Counted from the first letter of the stretch, positions 1 through 8,664 are shown. The stretch is DNA of 64,000 nucleotides from Pseudomonas sp. ANT_J12 (GCF_008370045.1 NZ_VOBN01000010.1:1-64000), one strand, 5' to 3'. Numbers and translations: made by a program. The notes: generated by a model from the sequence alone, not told the origin.

Positions 1-108
1 ATCAACAGCATCAGTGAGGAGAACGCCCGTGACGCCCAGGCGCTCGATCAGGTCAGCCGCGCCATGCAAGCGTTGTCATCGCGTTTGACTGGATTGAGTA
101 GGGGCTAG
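1..108 (+). CDS. Methyl-accepting chemotaxis protein, C-terminal end (partial)
   Basis: The window opens inside an open frame (frame 1) that ends at TAG 106-108. The 35 residues seen (INSISEENARDAQALDQ..., short excerpt) are the end of the C-terminal signalling helix of a methyl-accepting chemotaxis protein: heptad-like, rich in Glu/Gln/Ala, with the usual Gln-Ala-Leu stretch before the stop. Only the tail is visible, so sensor type and ligand cannot be told. A CheB fragment and a CheW-like gene follow within 2 kb, which fits a chemotaxis gene neighbourhood that later decayed. A triplicated 7-mer (TAAGCCT, about 116-136) follows the stop. Confidence 0.7.
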   Translation: MNSISEENARDAQALDQVSRAMQALSSRLTGLSRG

Positions 109-196
109 TTGTTTAAGCCTTAAGCCTTAAGCCTCGGTGCTGGGTTGGCTATGCCCCCTATCTCATAGCTCGCTTCGACGTTAAAATCCAAGGCAA

Positions 197-268
197 GAGC
201 TGTATGCGATAACTCCGCACGTACGGATCTGTGGAGGGAGGGTTGCAGGTAACTGCCATTACTACCAC
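197..268 (+). ncRNA. Group II intron 3' end remnant (domains V and VI)
   Basis: Positions 197-230 form a 34-nt hairpin with the layout of group II intron domain V: it opens with GAGC (containing the AGC triad), has a GATAA-type terminal loop and closes with GCACGTACGG. About 233-262 can fold as a weak domain VI (GCAG/CTGC around a GTAA loop). No maturase or 5' half is present, so this is a dead 3' fragment. It lies next to an IS66 TnpB remnant on the opposite strand, which suggests the intron had entered that element. The exact 3' splice point is not resolved. Confidence 0.7.
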
Positions 269-299
269 GACCGTCATGGCAGACGTTATACGACGGAAA

Positions 300-533
300 T
301 GGCGTTGCCAAGCCAGCCTATTTTGCCAAAGATAACCCAGCACCAGGGCATGCAGTTGTTCAGCGCTCAATTCTATTTGAGAGCAGTTCCGAGAACCCGG
401 CCTGAAAAACTTGCCCTTGTGCAAACGACGGGCCGCCAACCAGATGCCCAGCCCCTCTTGCACCAGTACTTTCATGTGATTGGCGCGGCGGTTGGCAAAC
501 AGATAACACAGTGCAGCTGCGCCGAACCGAATA
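300..533 (-). pseudogene. IS66 family accessory protein TnpB (Orf2), remnant
   Basis: Reading the minus strand from about 533 gives residues typical of IS66 TnpB: YLFANRRANHMKVLVQ, then GLGIWLAARRLHKGKF and, near the end, AEQLHALVLG followed by a WQR motif. The family protein is about 115 residues; the N-terminal part is missing and the C-terminus is disturbed (an insertion between LVLG and WQR). No tnpA or tnpC copy is next to it. The reading is therefore a scar of an IS66 element. The group II intron 3' end at 197-268 lies just downstream of it in the minus orientation. Confidence 0.7.
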
Positions 534-600
534 GGCCAACACCGGCGGCACCCAAGCTTTTGAGTCGATACTCACTCGCCAGACTAAGGGGGGCGTGAAT

Positions 601-759
601 AGCCTCGCAATCGTTCAGCGAATGCCACAGCGCTTTACCAAAGCATTCTCCGAACGGCTGAGTCAGTTGTGCCAGATCGAGGTGCTTGAGATATGCAATG
701 GCAACCGGGTAATACCGGGGCGTGCAGTGATCGCAAGTATTCGTGGATCACTACCTTAA
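601..759 (+). pseudogene. CheB methylesterase domain fragment
   Basis: The frame from 601 to the TAA at 757-759 reads SLAIVQRMPQRFTKAFSERL followed by a stretch matching the CheB catalytic domain (the usual family pattern is VQHMP..FT..FAERL, then EA.DG..v.PG.a.IAP). The catalytic His of HMP is replaced by Arg (QRMP), and the start, receiver domain and most of the esterase domain are absent. Past a frameshift near 748 a reading DHYLKNSQVSSCVRLK may continue the domain for about 20 residues. CheB removes methyl groups from chemoreceptors; this piece cannot do so. It supports a lost chemotaxis cluster around the MCP tail and the CheW-like gene. Confidence 0.6.
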
Positions 760-1163
760 AAACTCGCAGGTATCGTCATGCGTCAGGTTGAAAATCCCCT
801 GCCACTCCGCGCTATTTACCAAAAAACGTACCGTTCGCACTGCGGGGTAGACTTTTTAGCATATCTCCATGTTACACGCGCACATAACATGTCTGAAAAT
901 AAATTTTCCAGCTTTGCAAGTGATAGCCGTATTGGGTAATAGTATTTTAAGCGTATTTGCGCGCCTACTTTCTGTACTTTGCACCACAGTAAAAACAGAT
1001 ACTTTAGTTTCGTCATACAAATGTCGCCGACTTTAAAAATCAGCGAAAAATAATACGGCGGAAAACAAAAATCACCATAAATCGCTCGAGCCAAAAAATT
1101 CAAACACGAAAACCTTTCGAAAAATTTCATGAGATCGCTAGTCAGTAAAATAGTTAAAAAAGA
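760..1163. other. AT-rich intergenic stretch, no gene seen
   Basis: Apart from the possible CheB tail up to about 815, I see no supported gene. A 104-residue minus-strand reading at 816-1130 has many Cys, Tyr and Phe residues, no domain resemblance and no clear ribosome site, and I regard it as chance in AT-rich sequence. Confidence 0.4.
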
Positions 1164-2192
1164 TCAAGCTTTTTTATAAGGACCTGGCAAATTTTCATCT
1201 CGAGAGCGCAACCCTGGCACATGGTTAAATCTGAGCCAATTATTTAAATCCAGTATCGTTACATAATCATTTTCTGTTTTGTATTCACCCTGCGCGAAAT
1301 CATTTCGAGCTCTATCAGCTTTAGCGCGAGTCGGTACAATATTCGCTTGATCCACCATAATTAAATTACCAACACCATCTGCCTTAATACCGACTTTTTG
1401 CACTTCGCTATCAGATTTCAACAACAAGATAACAATTAGAGTATTTCGACCAATTTTAGTTTTCTCACCGCTAAAATGATTACTCAAATCAATCACAGGC
1501 ACCACTGATCCGTCTAGATTAATAGCACTACGAATTTTATCTGGTACACCTGGGTCTGCAAAAAGCTTAGTAGCATGCAAAACTTCTACAACCGTAGCAA
1601 TACTTACTGCGTACCGTTCACCACCTAAAATAAAAGGGAGATATGGCCGAAATAAAGATAAACCTGAAAAATCATCCATTGCCAACGATGGAGCTTCGGT
1701 TCTTACACGCTCCTTTGCTGCCAATAACCGCCTCAGAGCATCGTTTAACCCATGTATATTTTCGGTAGCTTTCGCGATTTTATGCTGAAAAATATTTGAA
1801 TCCGTTGTTTGATCTATTACCCCTATTTTTTCTACCGCCGATTCTTCAGCCATGTAATCGCCCAAAACAAATTTTTTTGATTTCACTAAAGCGTCTTTTG
1901 CGGCACTACTTTCCACTCGAGACGAAAAACCTGAATTTTTTATTATGTCAACTTTGATCTTTGGGGTAATCTGCTGAAGAGAAACCTTTGAAGCCTCTAA
2001 GTTATTACCAACTAACTTCAGCAGCTCAAAAATATTAACATATTCCTCGGCGCGGTCTTTTTTTTGTTGCTTGTCGAGCAACTCCATGCGCTGGCGCGCT
2101 TTATTAACATTAACTCGTAAGAAGTAAATCAGAATAATAGAAGCTGCAATTATTAACACCAAAAACCCCAGAATTACGTGCGTATTTATCAT
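1164..2192 (-). CDS. Membrane-anchored CheW-like domain protein
   Basis: This 342-residue protein has one N-terminal membrane helix (about residues 7-26, ILGFLVLIIAASIILIYFL), a charged helical linker (about 30-170) and a CheW-like domain (about 175-330). The CheW part is recognised by LGGERYAVSIATVVEVL, NLDGSVVPVIDLS (short excerpts), a VGIKADGV stretch and a final VTILDLNNWL. CheW proteins link chemoreceptors to the CheA kinase and are normally soluble and about 150-180 residues; an N-terminal anchor with a long linker is unusual. The gene is clearly more AT-rich than the core genes, which points to transfer. It stands alone: MCP and CheB pieces lie downstream on the other strand, no cheA is in the window. 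It appears intact. It might instead be a CheV- or scaffold-like adaptor of a dedicated receptor array. Confidence 0.75.
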   Translation of the reverse strand: MINTHVILGFLVLIIAASIILIYFLRVNVNKARQRMELLDKQQKKDRAEEYVNIFELLKLVGNNLEASKVSLQQITPKIKVDIIKNSGFSSRVESSAAKDALVKSKKFVLGDYMAEESAVEKIGVIDQTTDSNIFQHKIAKATENIHGLNDALRRLLAAKERVRTEAPSLAMDDFSGLSLFRPYLPFILGGERYAVSIATVVEVLHATKLFADPGVPDKIRSAINLDGSVVPVIDLSNHFSGEKTKIGRNTLIVILLLKSDSEVQKVGIKADGVGNLIMVDQANIVPTRAKADRARNDFAQGEYKTENDYVTILDLNNWLRFNHVPGLRSRDENLPGPYKKA

Positions 2193-2584
2193 ATAGAGTA
2201 CTCAATAGCCGTCGATATATTTTTATCAAGCTGACATATAAATGTTTTTCTATAATGCGTATTTAGTTAGAGCGTAACCGCCAGTCCAACACACATTCCT
2301 TATCCCCGCATGCCAGATCAATCCGAAGTTGACACCTGAAACCCGTACCGGCAAAGTCTCATTAGTTTTTGCTAAGGCCAGTTATATCCCGCCATGCATC
2401 TCAGTGCGTGTTCTCCTGCGATAAAAAGCGTGAATCGCCCCCCCTACGAATAGAAACCCAATCCCAAACGCTTCTATAGGGGAGAGCTAGCGTTGGTTGA
2501 TTAGAAGATTCAGCGCAGTCGCATAAGGGGTTTCGCTAGCGATCAACTGCCCGCTGAGAGCTAGTGTGCTGTTTTAGAAATAAT
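2193..2584. other. Intergenic region, mobile-element scar
   Basis: No gene is supported here. The 9-mer GAGAGCTAG occurs near 2484 and again near 2556, and the segment next to 2585 is probably the terminal part of the IS630-type element whose transposase starts at 2585. The stretch also contains whatever promoter serves the CheW-like gene. Confidence 0.35.
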
Positions 2585-3240
2585 TTACCCGCCAACCTGT
2601 GAGGCCATCGCCTCACGGGCTCTCTGTATTTTGTTCAAAATATCTTCTCCCTTTGCGTTCCAGACGTAGCGAGTCTGCTGCGCATTTCGCAGTGCCAGGA
2701 ACGTGGTAATCGAGCTCTCCAATTCGCGAACTGAACTGAAACTGCCCTCACGCAAATATACCGTGATGTCGCGAAAGAACCGCTCAACCATGTTCATCCA
2801 CGAGCTGGAGGTCGGGGTGAAATGCATGTGGAAGCGTTTGTGCTTCTCAAGCCAGGCCTTCACTTTCGGGTGTTTGTGTGTGGTGTAATTGTCGACGGTC
2901 AGATGCAACTGAATGTGATTGGGCGTTTAGCGATTGATTTTTTTGAGAAATTCCAGCCATTCCTGATGCCGGTGTTGTCGCTCGATGGAACTGATCAAGC
3001 GTCCCTGAAGATAATCCAGCGCAGTCAATAAGGTGACGGTGCCGTGGCGAATATAATCGTGCTATTACGTGCGTATATGACCGATCCCCAAAGGCAGTCC
3101 AGCTGAGTAAGCTTCAGAGCCTGAACTTGGCTTTTTTCATAGCAACAGATCACTAATGCCTTATCCGGCGGTTCGAGATACAGCCCGATCACATCCCAGA
3201 ACTACTCTTCGAAATGTGGATCATTGGACAGTTTGAGACA
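2585..3240 (-). pseudogene. IS630 family transposase, inactivated
   Basis: The minus strand encodes the DDE catalytic half of an IS630 transposase: VDNYTTHKH (second catalytic Asp region), then SWMNMVERFF (final Glu) and the C-terminal tail ending at 2585. Upstream, the same protein continues as [21 protein letters not shown] and ALDYLQGRLISSIERQ-type residues, but with a TAG in place of a Lys codon just after FEE, at least one frameshift and a TAA near 2928-2930 where the family has Glu. The N-terminal helix-turn-helix region is missing. The element is therefore dead. It abuts a truncated peroxiredoxin gene, which it probably interrupted. Confidence 0.8.
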
Positions 3241-3289
3241 GCGGAAGTGTAGCCAAGACCACAGAAAAGTTATTTCGAGAACAGCGCAC

Positions 3290-3523
3290 TAGCGAACGCT
3301 TTTTTGAGAATATCGCCGAGTTTACTTCAACACCATGCGGGTCTGACAGCATGAACACTGGTGCCTTGTCGCCCATTTTTTGGGCCTTGTCGGCCACGCC
3401 GGAAGCGCGCAGCTCGGCGGTGGCTCGTTGCATCACTTCGATTCCTGAATGCGGTACGTTGTAAGGCGGCTTGCCGGCGTCGAAATCAGCTTTGAAAGTG
3501 TCGAGTTTGGATTTAAGAGTCAT
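3290..3523 (-). pseudogene. AhpC/TSA family peroxiredoxin-like protein, N-terminal fragment
   Basis: The first ~75 residues (MTLKSKLDTFKADFDAGKP, then a PYNVP stretch, RATAELRASG and a GDKAPVFMLSDPHG motif) match the N-terminus of small redoxin-domain peroxiredoxins, whose family reads GD.AP.F.L.d..G. The active-site Cys region (fYRG.WCPyC) is absent, because the reading is replaced by IS630 sequence at about 3240-3290. AAAGGAAAACTGCC precedes the ATG at 3523 and contains a good ribosome site. The remaining peptide cannot reduce peroxides. The break is explained by insertion of the neighbouring IS630 element. Confidence 0.65.
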
Positions 3524-3643
3524 GGCAGTTTTCCTTTATGTCAGTCGCTAGGCCAGGGGGATTGATGATCGAGGGGAAAGCCCATTTTATACTCGAACAA
3601 CATTGCCAATCTACGGATCATATTCAATCGTTGTTTCAACTCT

Positions 3644-4456
3644 TCAGGCCAAAGCCACCGCCTCAGAAAAATGCTCTAACAATCTTCTGGAGACTACGTC
3701 TGGAATCTCCAGCATCGGCCAATGGCCACAATGCGGAAAGTGCTTCACCTTCTGAGCGCCAAAACATTCTGCAAATCGACTATCAATATAAGTATCACGG
3801 TCGCCCCAAATGACCAGGGAAGGTTTATTAGCCGCAAGCGCGCGCAATTCAGTATTCCAAGTCTGAAAGACTTCCGGATCGAGTCCCCGGTAAAGACGAA
3901 GCACCATCTGACGCACCGAACCGGTAAAATCTCGGTAAGTGGCGCTAATGTATTCGCGGCTAGGCTTAGTTATCCCTGAGTTGGAGCGTATTGAGCGTGC
4001 TAGTCCAGACTGCGACATGAGAATATGGAGCAACTCACCAAGAATTGGAGTGCGGCAAATACGTCCGTAGCGGTGCCAGCGGTACTCGGACTGAAAAACC
4101 GTATTCATGATGGTTATGGTTTTTACTTTTTCTGGATGGCGCACCGCCCACGCCAGACCGAATGGACCTCCGACATCATGAACAACCAAATTTACTGGCT
4201 CACTGATACCGACGGCTGCAAGGAAAGCGTCAATAAACTCAGCCATTCCATTAAGGGTTATCTGAAAGCCGGTCGGCACTGCCGACTGCCCGAATCCGGG
4301 AAGGTCTGGTACAACGCATCGGTACGAGGAACTCACGACGCGAGTAACGTCCTTCCACACAGTACCGGAATCAGGTATGCCATGCAAAAAGAGCGTTGGT
4401 ACGCCTTTTCCTGTATCTGAAAAATTGATCTTTGCTCCTTTAATATTCACAAACAT
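3644..4456 (-). CDS. Alpha/beta hydrolase, haloalkane dehalogenase-like
   Basis: A 270-residue alpha/beta hydrolase, probably cytoplasmic. It has the oxyanion-loop motif LFLHGIPDSG (about 22-31), a nucleophile elbow VVHDVGGPFG with Asp94 as nucleophile instead of Ser, the acid region WGDRDTY (Asp221 candidate) and the catalytic His in HCGHWP (His245). An Asp nucleophile within HD.GG is the pattern of haloalkane dehalogenases and their close relatives, so hydrolysis of a carbon-halogen bond is possible, but epoxide hydrolases and other members share parts of it. I chose the ATG at 4456 because AAAGGTGG lies just upstream; a longer frame to 4540 lacks such a site. The gene is intact in a region full of decayed ones. 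No regulator is adjacent. Substrate is unknown. Confidence 0.75.
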   Translation of the reverse strand: MFVNIKGAKINFSDTGKGVPTLFLHGIPDSGTVWKDVTRVVSSSYRCVVPDLPGFGQSAVPTGFQITLNGMAEFIDAFLAAVGISEPVNLVVHDVGGPFGLAWAVRHPEKVKTITIMNTVFQSEYRWHRYGRICRTPILGELLHILMSQSGLARSIRSNSGITKPSREYISATYRDFTGSVRQMVLRLYRGLDPEVFQTWNTELRALAANKPSLVIWGDRDTYIDSRFAECFGAQKVKHFPHCGHWPMLEIPDVVSRRLLEHFSEAVALA

Positions 4457-4652
4457 AGTGGCCACCTTTAAGTAAGACGTGCAACAGAAATGCACGCATG
4501 ACCGCAGTTTCATCGATTCACAAATAAATGAATATGGCAATTTATGTCATAATTGATGCAAATTATGCCACCCTGTTTTATTGAGCCTTTACCGCAGAAT
4601 CTTATAAAAATCGGACTTTTGGTCTACCTAGGATGCGTGTCGGCCAGGCTTT

Positions 4653-4961
4653 TTGCTGTGGCTGATATTTTTTAGGGCGGCAACCAACGAAAGGGAAACT
4701 TGTCTTCGAGCCGATATGGATAGGTACTGGCAACGAGAGGGTGAATTTGGGCGGTGGACCGGCCCTCGTGATGGACTATTCACTACCGGACCCTGCGACG
4801 CCTATTTAATACGTAGTTTTTGGGCTGAAACCGCTACTGACATCGACCGGATGCTGGACCGGCAATCGCTCTTCATCGACGGACGACGTCAAGCCTCGAA
4901 AGATATTTCATTGCGGGCCTATTGCATGGGCGGCATTAGTGACCGCGACATGGTGGCTTGA
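4653..4961 (+). CDS. Hypothetical open frame, unrecognised
   Basis: A 102-residue frame whose middle part has a natural-looking composition (ADMDRYWQREGEF, RWTGPRDGLFTTGP, TDIDRMLDRQSLFIDGRRQ). I do not recognise a family. There is no membrane segment and no signal peptide. The first residues look non-coding, so translation may start later (near 4719). It may be a fragment of a longer protein that was broken like its neighbours. It follows an AT-rich stretch (4540-4640) that could carry promoters for it and for the divergent hydrolase gene. Confidence 0.3.
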   Translation: MLWLIFFRAATNERETCLRADMDRYWQREGEFGRWTGPRDGLFTTGPCDAYLIRSFWAETATDIDRMLDRQSLFIDGRRQASKDISLRAYCMGGISDRDMVA

Positions 4962-5066
4962 ACAGTCACTTCGAAAACATTTTACGTCAGTCGGGTGAAA
5001 CTTGCAGCAAGCCGTCAAAGAGGATCACCACGCCATTATCGCGGCTAGTGCGAATGGCTACTGGCA

Positions 5067-5557
5067 ATGTTAAGCAAGCTAATAATCACTCGGATACCAG
5101 CAGAAGTGACTCGGGACGTCGAGCAGGCACTGTTGGTTCCTCGCGCCAACACCGCTCATCCAGTGTTCAGATCGGCTGAAATGATTGGCCAGACTGAGCC
5201 GCAACTACAGGAATTGATTGCTTATGCCCCAACGGCGCCAGCGTTCGACTTGACCTAAGTGCGGCAGAATAATACCTTTTTATGTCGTAAAGAACGTTAA
5301 GTAGAAAAATTGACTAGGCTACTCAAATTAGTGCGTGCGAATGGCTACGCCTGATTAAGCTGCTTCAAGTCGCAAACACCCATCTATCATCTACGGCATT
5401 GGTAAAGACGATATGTGCTGAGATGGGCTTTACTGACTAGGCAAGCTTAATGGGCGCCTTCAGAAAACTGCCCGGAATGACGACATCCCAATACAGACAA
5501 CAGTATCGCCATTCAGTGACGTCGCTTGTTGATACTCTCAAACAACGACAAAACTGA
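5067..5557 (+). pseudogene. AraC family transcriptional regulator, decayed
   Basis: The 3' part is clear: 5339-5557 reads WLRLIKLLQVANTH..., then ICAEMGFTD, an in-frame TAG, and ASLMGAFRKLPGMTTSQYRQ, which is the second helix-turn-helix and C-terminus of AraC/XylS regulators (family pattern: CGFsd.ssF.raFrk..G.sPs.yR). Further upstream, 5067-5258 reads VEQALLVPRANTAHPVF and TEPQLQELIAYA, which resembles the linker between the DJ-1-like domain and the DNA-binding domain of GlxA/FtrA-type regulators. Stops and frame changes separate these parts. The protein cannot be made whole. The upstream piece is less certain than the C-terminal one. Confidence 0.55.
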
Positions 5558-5709
5558 CGAGAGATTTTCCAGGTGTCGTGGCATGATTGGCTGATCACTA
5601 AAGATACTCCTCACCGGCGACGTAAACCCGCCAAAACTTGGCTTAACAATCGACCAGGATTATCTCTTGAGGCAAGCCATTGGTGTCGAGCACTCTACAT
5701 AGCCAGTCA

Positions 5710-6093
5710 TCAGGCATATTGGGCTTCGCCATTGCCCAATGACCAGTTTTCCTTTTTTACCTCGACTAGGTTAATGAACACATCTTCACGGCGCAACCCC
5801 AAACGCTCGTGCAAACCATCCGCTAAAGCTTTGTAGTACAGCGTCTTCAGTGCCAATGTCGCTCGCCCCTCGTTCAGCGTGATCTGTATGATGATGGCGT
5901 TTTCGCTTCTGTGAATACCATAATAGGTTGGGTCAATCACCAAATCTGTGGTCGAGTGCTCGGAAATCACATGGAATCGATTGTATTCTGGAACATTCAG
6001 TACTGTGAGCGTCGTATTGTAGATAACATCGCTTATGATACTACGATACTCGGCGGATTTGCCTTGCGGAACATGGATGCGAACGAGCGGCAT
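5710..6093 (-). CDS. Tautomerase family protein
   Basis: A 127-residue protein beginning MPLVRIHVPQGKS, so Pro1 after removal of Met is in place to act as the general base of the 4-oxalocrotonate tautomerase superfamily. The second half (DGLHERLGLRREDVFINLVE) fits the conserved helix-strand of the longer Tautomerase_2-like members, where a doubled beta-alpha-beta unit gives about 120-130 residues. It would isomerise a keto-enol metabolite; the substrate is unknown. AAGGAGA precedes the ATG at 6093. It is divergent from a LysR-type regulator (6254-7147) across 160 bp, so that regulator probably controls it. The gene looks intact. Confidence 0.8.
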   Translation of the reverse strand: MPLVRIHVPQGKSAEYRSIISDVIYNTTLTVLNVPEYNRFHVISEHSTTDLVIDPTYYGIHRSENAIIIQITLNEGRATLALKTLYYKALADGLHERLGLRREDVFINLVEVKKENWSLGNGEAQYA

Positions 6094-6253
6094 GTGAGAT
6101 CTCCTTGTGAACGGTGGAAAATGCTTGGATTTTAGTTGGGACGCTTCGTCATGTGTCAGTCACCAACGAATGAATCCCACGCAGGCATCGTGATCGTACG
6201 GCTAACACCCGACAACTTACTTTTATTCGTATATGAAATAGAATAACTATCCC

Positions 6254-7147
6254 ATGAAAAATCTTCCCCCTCTTCGGTCATTAGTAGCTTTCGAGGCTGC
6301 GGCGAGGCACCTCAGCTTCACGAAAGCTGCTGAGGAACTGTATGTGACGCCAGGGGCGGTGGGGCAATTAATCCATAAGCTAGAAGACTGGCTAGAAATA
6401 AAACTATTTTACCGAGAGGTGAGAAAGGTCTCTCTAACCGAAGCCGGCGCTGCTTATTTCGGGCGTATCAGTTCCGCTCTAGGCCAGATTTCGCATGCCA
6501 GCATTCTGCTCAAGAAGCGCAGTTACAATGAGGTACGAATTTCGATGCCGCCCAGCTTTGCGAGGAAGTGGTTTGTTCCACGCATGGTGCGGTTCATGGA
6601 CCTTCATCCTGAAATCCGCCTGAACATCGATGCAAGCGCAGCACTAGTGGATTTTGACAACGAATCGGTTGATATTGCGATCAGGCATTTCAAGGCGCAG
6701 GAGAGCAACAGGTTCGATGTTGAATTGCTTTTTCTTGACGAGCTGCGGATATATTGCAGTCCAATGTATTGCGAAAAACTGGAACTGAAACAGTCGGTTA
6801 ATTTAGCAAAAGCGACTCTTTTGGCAACCAAAATCCACCCCTATTGGGAGCGCTGGCTCCTGCAATTTACCAAGTTGTCGGGGCGAGAAATTGGCGAGAT
6901 TCCCACCATCAACTTCGATGCATCCCATCTGGCGGTTGATACTGCCAAGCGCCATCAGGGGGTCGTGCTGACCAGTACGTCGCTCGTGGAGCATGAAATT
7001 GCAAGCGGCGAGTTGATCGAACCATTTGAAGCTCTACTTCCCGTCGATGAAGGCTACTATCTCATTGGCCCCAAAGGCTCCTTCGCGCAGGGTGGCGCGG
7101 TTGAGGCTTTGAGGTTTTGGCTGAGGCAAGAGTGTCGCGTTAGTTAA
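6254..7147 (+). CDS. LysR family transcriptional regulator (GcvA-like)
   Basis: A 297-residue LysR-type regulator. Residues 5-65 form the winged helix-turn-helix (LRSLVAFEAAARHLSFTKAA, then GAVGQLIHKLEDWL), followed by the effector-binding domain (from about 90, VRISMPPSFARKWFVPRM). The start motif MKNLPPLRSLVAFEAAARH and the later TSTSLVEHEI are typical of the GcvA group. It is divergent from the tautomerase gene at 5710-6093; LysR regulators commonly control the divergent gene from the shared intergenic region, so regulation of the tautomerase is inferred. The gene is intact and runs into a decayed second LysR gene downstream. Confidence 0.85.
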   Translation: MKNLPPLRSLVAFEAAARHLSFTKAAEELYVTPGAVGQLIHKLEDWLEIKLFYREVRKVSLTEAGAAYFGRISSALGQISHASILLKKRSYNEVRISMPPSFARKWFVPRMVRFMDLHPEIRLNIDASAALVDFDNESVDIAIRHFKAQESNRFDVELLFLDELRIYCSPMYCEKLELKQSVNLAKATLLATKIHPYWERWLLQFTKLSGREIGEIPTINFDASHLAVDTAKRHQGVVLTSTSLVEHEIASGELIEPFEALLPVDEGYYLIGPKGSFAQGGAVEALRFWLRQECRVS

Positions 7148-7202
7148 TAAACCTTTTGTGCAGGAAAACCAAAAAACAAAGTGCCAATTTCTTTTCTTTG
7201 GC

Positions 7203-7829
7203 TTGATCAGGTATTGACTAACACCTTTACTGCCTCGACGAGCAAGCGTCGAACTTTACCAAAGCGGCGGCTCAAGTGGGGGCGTCACAAACAGCACTGA
7301 GCCGAACGCTCAGACATCTCGAAGAGCAATTGGGTGTGCAGTTGCTAACTCGCAGTACCCGCAGCCTTTCACCGACAGAGGCTGGAGAACGCTTGATTGG
7401 CTCCATCGGTCCATACTTTTAAGGCATTGAAGCAGGGTCGGCAGATCTGTCCGAGCTAAGCGGAAACCAGCAGGCACCTGAGGATCACCTCGGTAGAACA
7501 TGCATCTGCAACGATTCTGACGACAACGGTCAGTAGGCTCATGCTGGATTACGCAGAGGTTCGGGTCGAAATCACCAATGACTATGGGTTGGTGGATTTC
7601 GTCGAGCAACGGTACGACGCCGGGATTCGTTTAGGCGAGCAGGTGGCCAGGGCCATGATCGGATTTCGTATAGATCCTGACTTTCGGCAGGCCGTAGTGA
7701 GGTCACCCTCATACTTCGAACGCAGGACAACACCTGTTACGCCCCATGATCTGACAGTCCATATCGGAATCAACTTGCGTCTGCCCATATCAGGTGGGCT
7801 CTGGTTTTGGCCGTTTGCAAAGAAATCGT
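7203..7829 (+). pseudogene. LysR family regulator, decayed
   Basis: The region keeps both halves of a LysR-type regulator, but out of frame. 7236-7422 reads NFTKAAAQVGASQTALSRTL then HLEEQLGVQLLTRSTRSLSP (the DNA-binding domain). After stops and frame changes, 7541-7829 reads VRVEITNDYGLVDFVEQRYD, AGIRLGEQVARAMIGFRI and TVHIGINLRLPISGGLW (the effector domain). The C-terminus is replaced at about 7829 by IS21-like end repeats, which likely truncated it. It is a different protein from the intact LysR gene just upstream. Confidence 0.75.
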
Positions 7830-7893
7830 TGGTCAGAACGAATGCAAAAGACTGGTCAGGTCGAATGCAAACAGATGGTTAAGTCCAGTGCAA
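7829..7893 (-). repeat. IS21-like terminal repeat tract (copy A)
   Basis: About three imperfect 20-24 bp units follow one another here, with cores TTGGTCAGAACGAATGCAAA, CTGGTCAGGTCGAATGCAAA and TGGTTAAGTCCAGTGCAATT. The same units occur at 20448-20515 and, inverted, at 23652-23745. Serial terminal repeats of this kind are known from IS21-family elements, where they bind the transposase. No istA/istB genes are present here. The tip of the end points to higher coordinates, the former interior to lower ones. Confidence 0.5.
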
Positions 7894-7972
7894 TTTCGCG
7901 AAGGCTATCGCAGCTACTTGATGACTGATGATTACACTGTTTAGTCGAGCGCGTTTCCGGGCTGGCTTACGC

Positions 7973-8600
7973 TTCAGAAAGCATGATTTTGAGACCGGCG
8001 GCTCCGAAAACGGCGGCGAGAGTACCTTCAATCCATCGTCTTGCTCGACGATATGCATGCGATCATGGGTGCTGTTGAAAAAATGACGGCATAGCTACAG
8101 AAAATGGTGACGCTCAAAACGGCGCATCCAGCCAGAATCACAGCCACCTTAGCGGGAGAGGCTTGCGGCCCTAATCCGAGCGTCATGGTAGCGATCCAGC
8201 CCAGTAGCGCTTTGGGGTTGGTCAGGTGCATGAGTAGACCGCGTTTATAGAGGCTGAAGCCGGTAATCTGCCGCGCGGCTGCCGTTTGCATTTCGTGCCT
8301 TTTATCCGTGGTCAGCGCGGAGCGCCCAGCTTTGACAGCAAGGAAAAGCAAATAGGCCCCACCGAGTAGTTTCAAGATCCCTAGCGCCTGCGCGTATTGC
8401 GTGAGGATGGCGGATACGCCGGTTGCAGCCATCGACCCCCAAAAAAATGAGCCGCTTATCACACCTGCAGCGAGCATTAGCGCAGGCCGTCGCCCTTGGT
8501 GCATCGCAACGCCCATGATCCGCATATTGGGTTTTGCTTGGATTGCTGTGTAACCAGCAAGCGGAAGCGCGAATTGCTCCTGGCAGTAACATCGAACCTC
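7973..8600 (-). pseudogene. LysE/RhtB family exporter, decayed
   Basis: Most of a LysE-type amino acid exporter is readable: LAGYTAIQAKPNMRIMGVAM, RPALMLAAGVISGSFFWG, ILKLLGGAYLLFLAVKAGRS and MHLTNPKALLGWIATMTLGL. A frameshift near 8040-8070 breaks the end; the correct C-terminus (RWIEGTLAAVFGAAGLKIML, stop at 7973) continues in another frame. The first residues with the start codon and the usual PGPN motif are disturbed (AKPN). Five or six membrane segments would have been present. Such exporters remove amino acids such as threonine, homoserine or lysine; this copy is dead. The core copy at 59770 is a separate gene. Confidence 0.7.
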
Positions 8601-8664
8601 GTAATGCTGTTTAGGCCGCGTCAGCGGCCAAAACAGCCATTCACTAACGATTAAACGACTTGGT

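Noticed and set aside
5573-5836. 87-residue plus-strand frame
   Set aside because: Overlaps the well-supported tautomerase gene on the minus strand and has no ribosome site.
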